5,930 nt of DNA from contig JAGHDT010000060.1 in assembly GCA_021159805.1 (NCBI GenBank), positions 1 through 5,930 of the forward strand, written 5' to 3'. Position numbers and translations under genes: made by a program. Positions within the stretch are counted from its first letter, which is position 1, and every line of letters starts with the position of its first letter. This stretch comes from Anaerolineae bacterium (GTDB taxonomy: Bacteria; Chloroflexota; Anaerolineae; B4-G1; SLSP01). The notes below the pieces were generated by a model. The model was not told the origin of the DNA and did not search any database. It was given only the letters and a program-made list of their open reading frames with translations. Shown here piece by piece: positions 5,921 to 5,930 of the stretch.

Positions 5921-5930
5921 CACCCAAAGC

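Overview
The window looks like part of a Chloroflexota-type bacterial chromosome (an inference from gene style only). Two adjacent genes encode lipoproteins with a signal peptide, a lipobox and a long Pro/Thr/Ala/Glu-rich spacer, a style common in Caldilinea/Anaerolineae-like bacteria. The intergenic DNA carries short-period (7-8 nt) degenerate repeats of the kind known from Chloroflexota and filamentous cyanobacteria. There are no rRNA, tRNA, CRISPR, phage or IS signatures, so taxonomy cannot be fixed from this window.

Layout. (1) Positions 1-958, minus strand: the 5' 319 codons of msrP (yedY), a periplasmic/extracytoplasmic molybdopterin methionine-sulfoxide reductase, cut at its C-terminus by the window edge. 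It has both a twin-arginine motif and a lipobox. (2) Positions 959-1103: a gap holding a hairpin-forming octamer repeat element. (3) Positions 1104-4682, minus strand: a 1192-residue secreted lipoprotein nuclease. Its order is lamin-tail domain, Ig-like/DUF11-type domain, two OB-like domains, a second Ig-like domain, an ExeM/NucH-type OB domain and a C-terminal endonuclease/exonuclease/phosphatase (EEP) domain with an intact active site. A GTG with a strong Shine-Dalgarno is the probable start. (4) Positions 4683-5016: a divergent intergenic region with promoter-like elements on both strands and a heptamer repeat hairpin just before the next gene's ribosome-binding site. (5) Positions 5017-5808, plus strand: a complete 263-residue TIM-barrel protein of unknown function with some resemblance to aldo/keto reductases at its N-terminus. 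(6) Positions 5809-5930: a third hairpin-forming heptamer element.

How the parts relate. The two minus-strand genes both act outside the cytoplasmic membrane: one degrades nucleic acid at the surface, the other repairs oxidised methionines in exported proteins. They are 145 nt apart with a repeat hairpin between, so cotranscription is possible but not shown. The TIM-barrel gene is divergently transcribed and probably cytosolic, with no evident pathway link. The most notable non-coding signal is that every intergenic gap holds a different short-period repeat element arranged as an imperfect inverted repeat. I see no convincing new multi-gene system; the repeat family and the modular nuclease deserve the second look.
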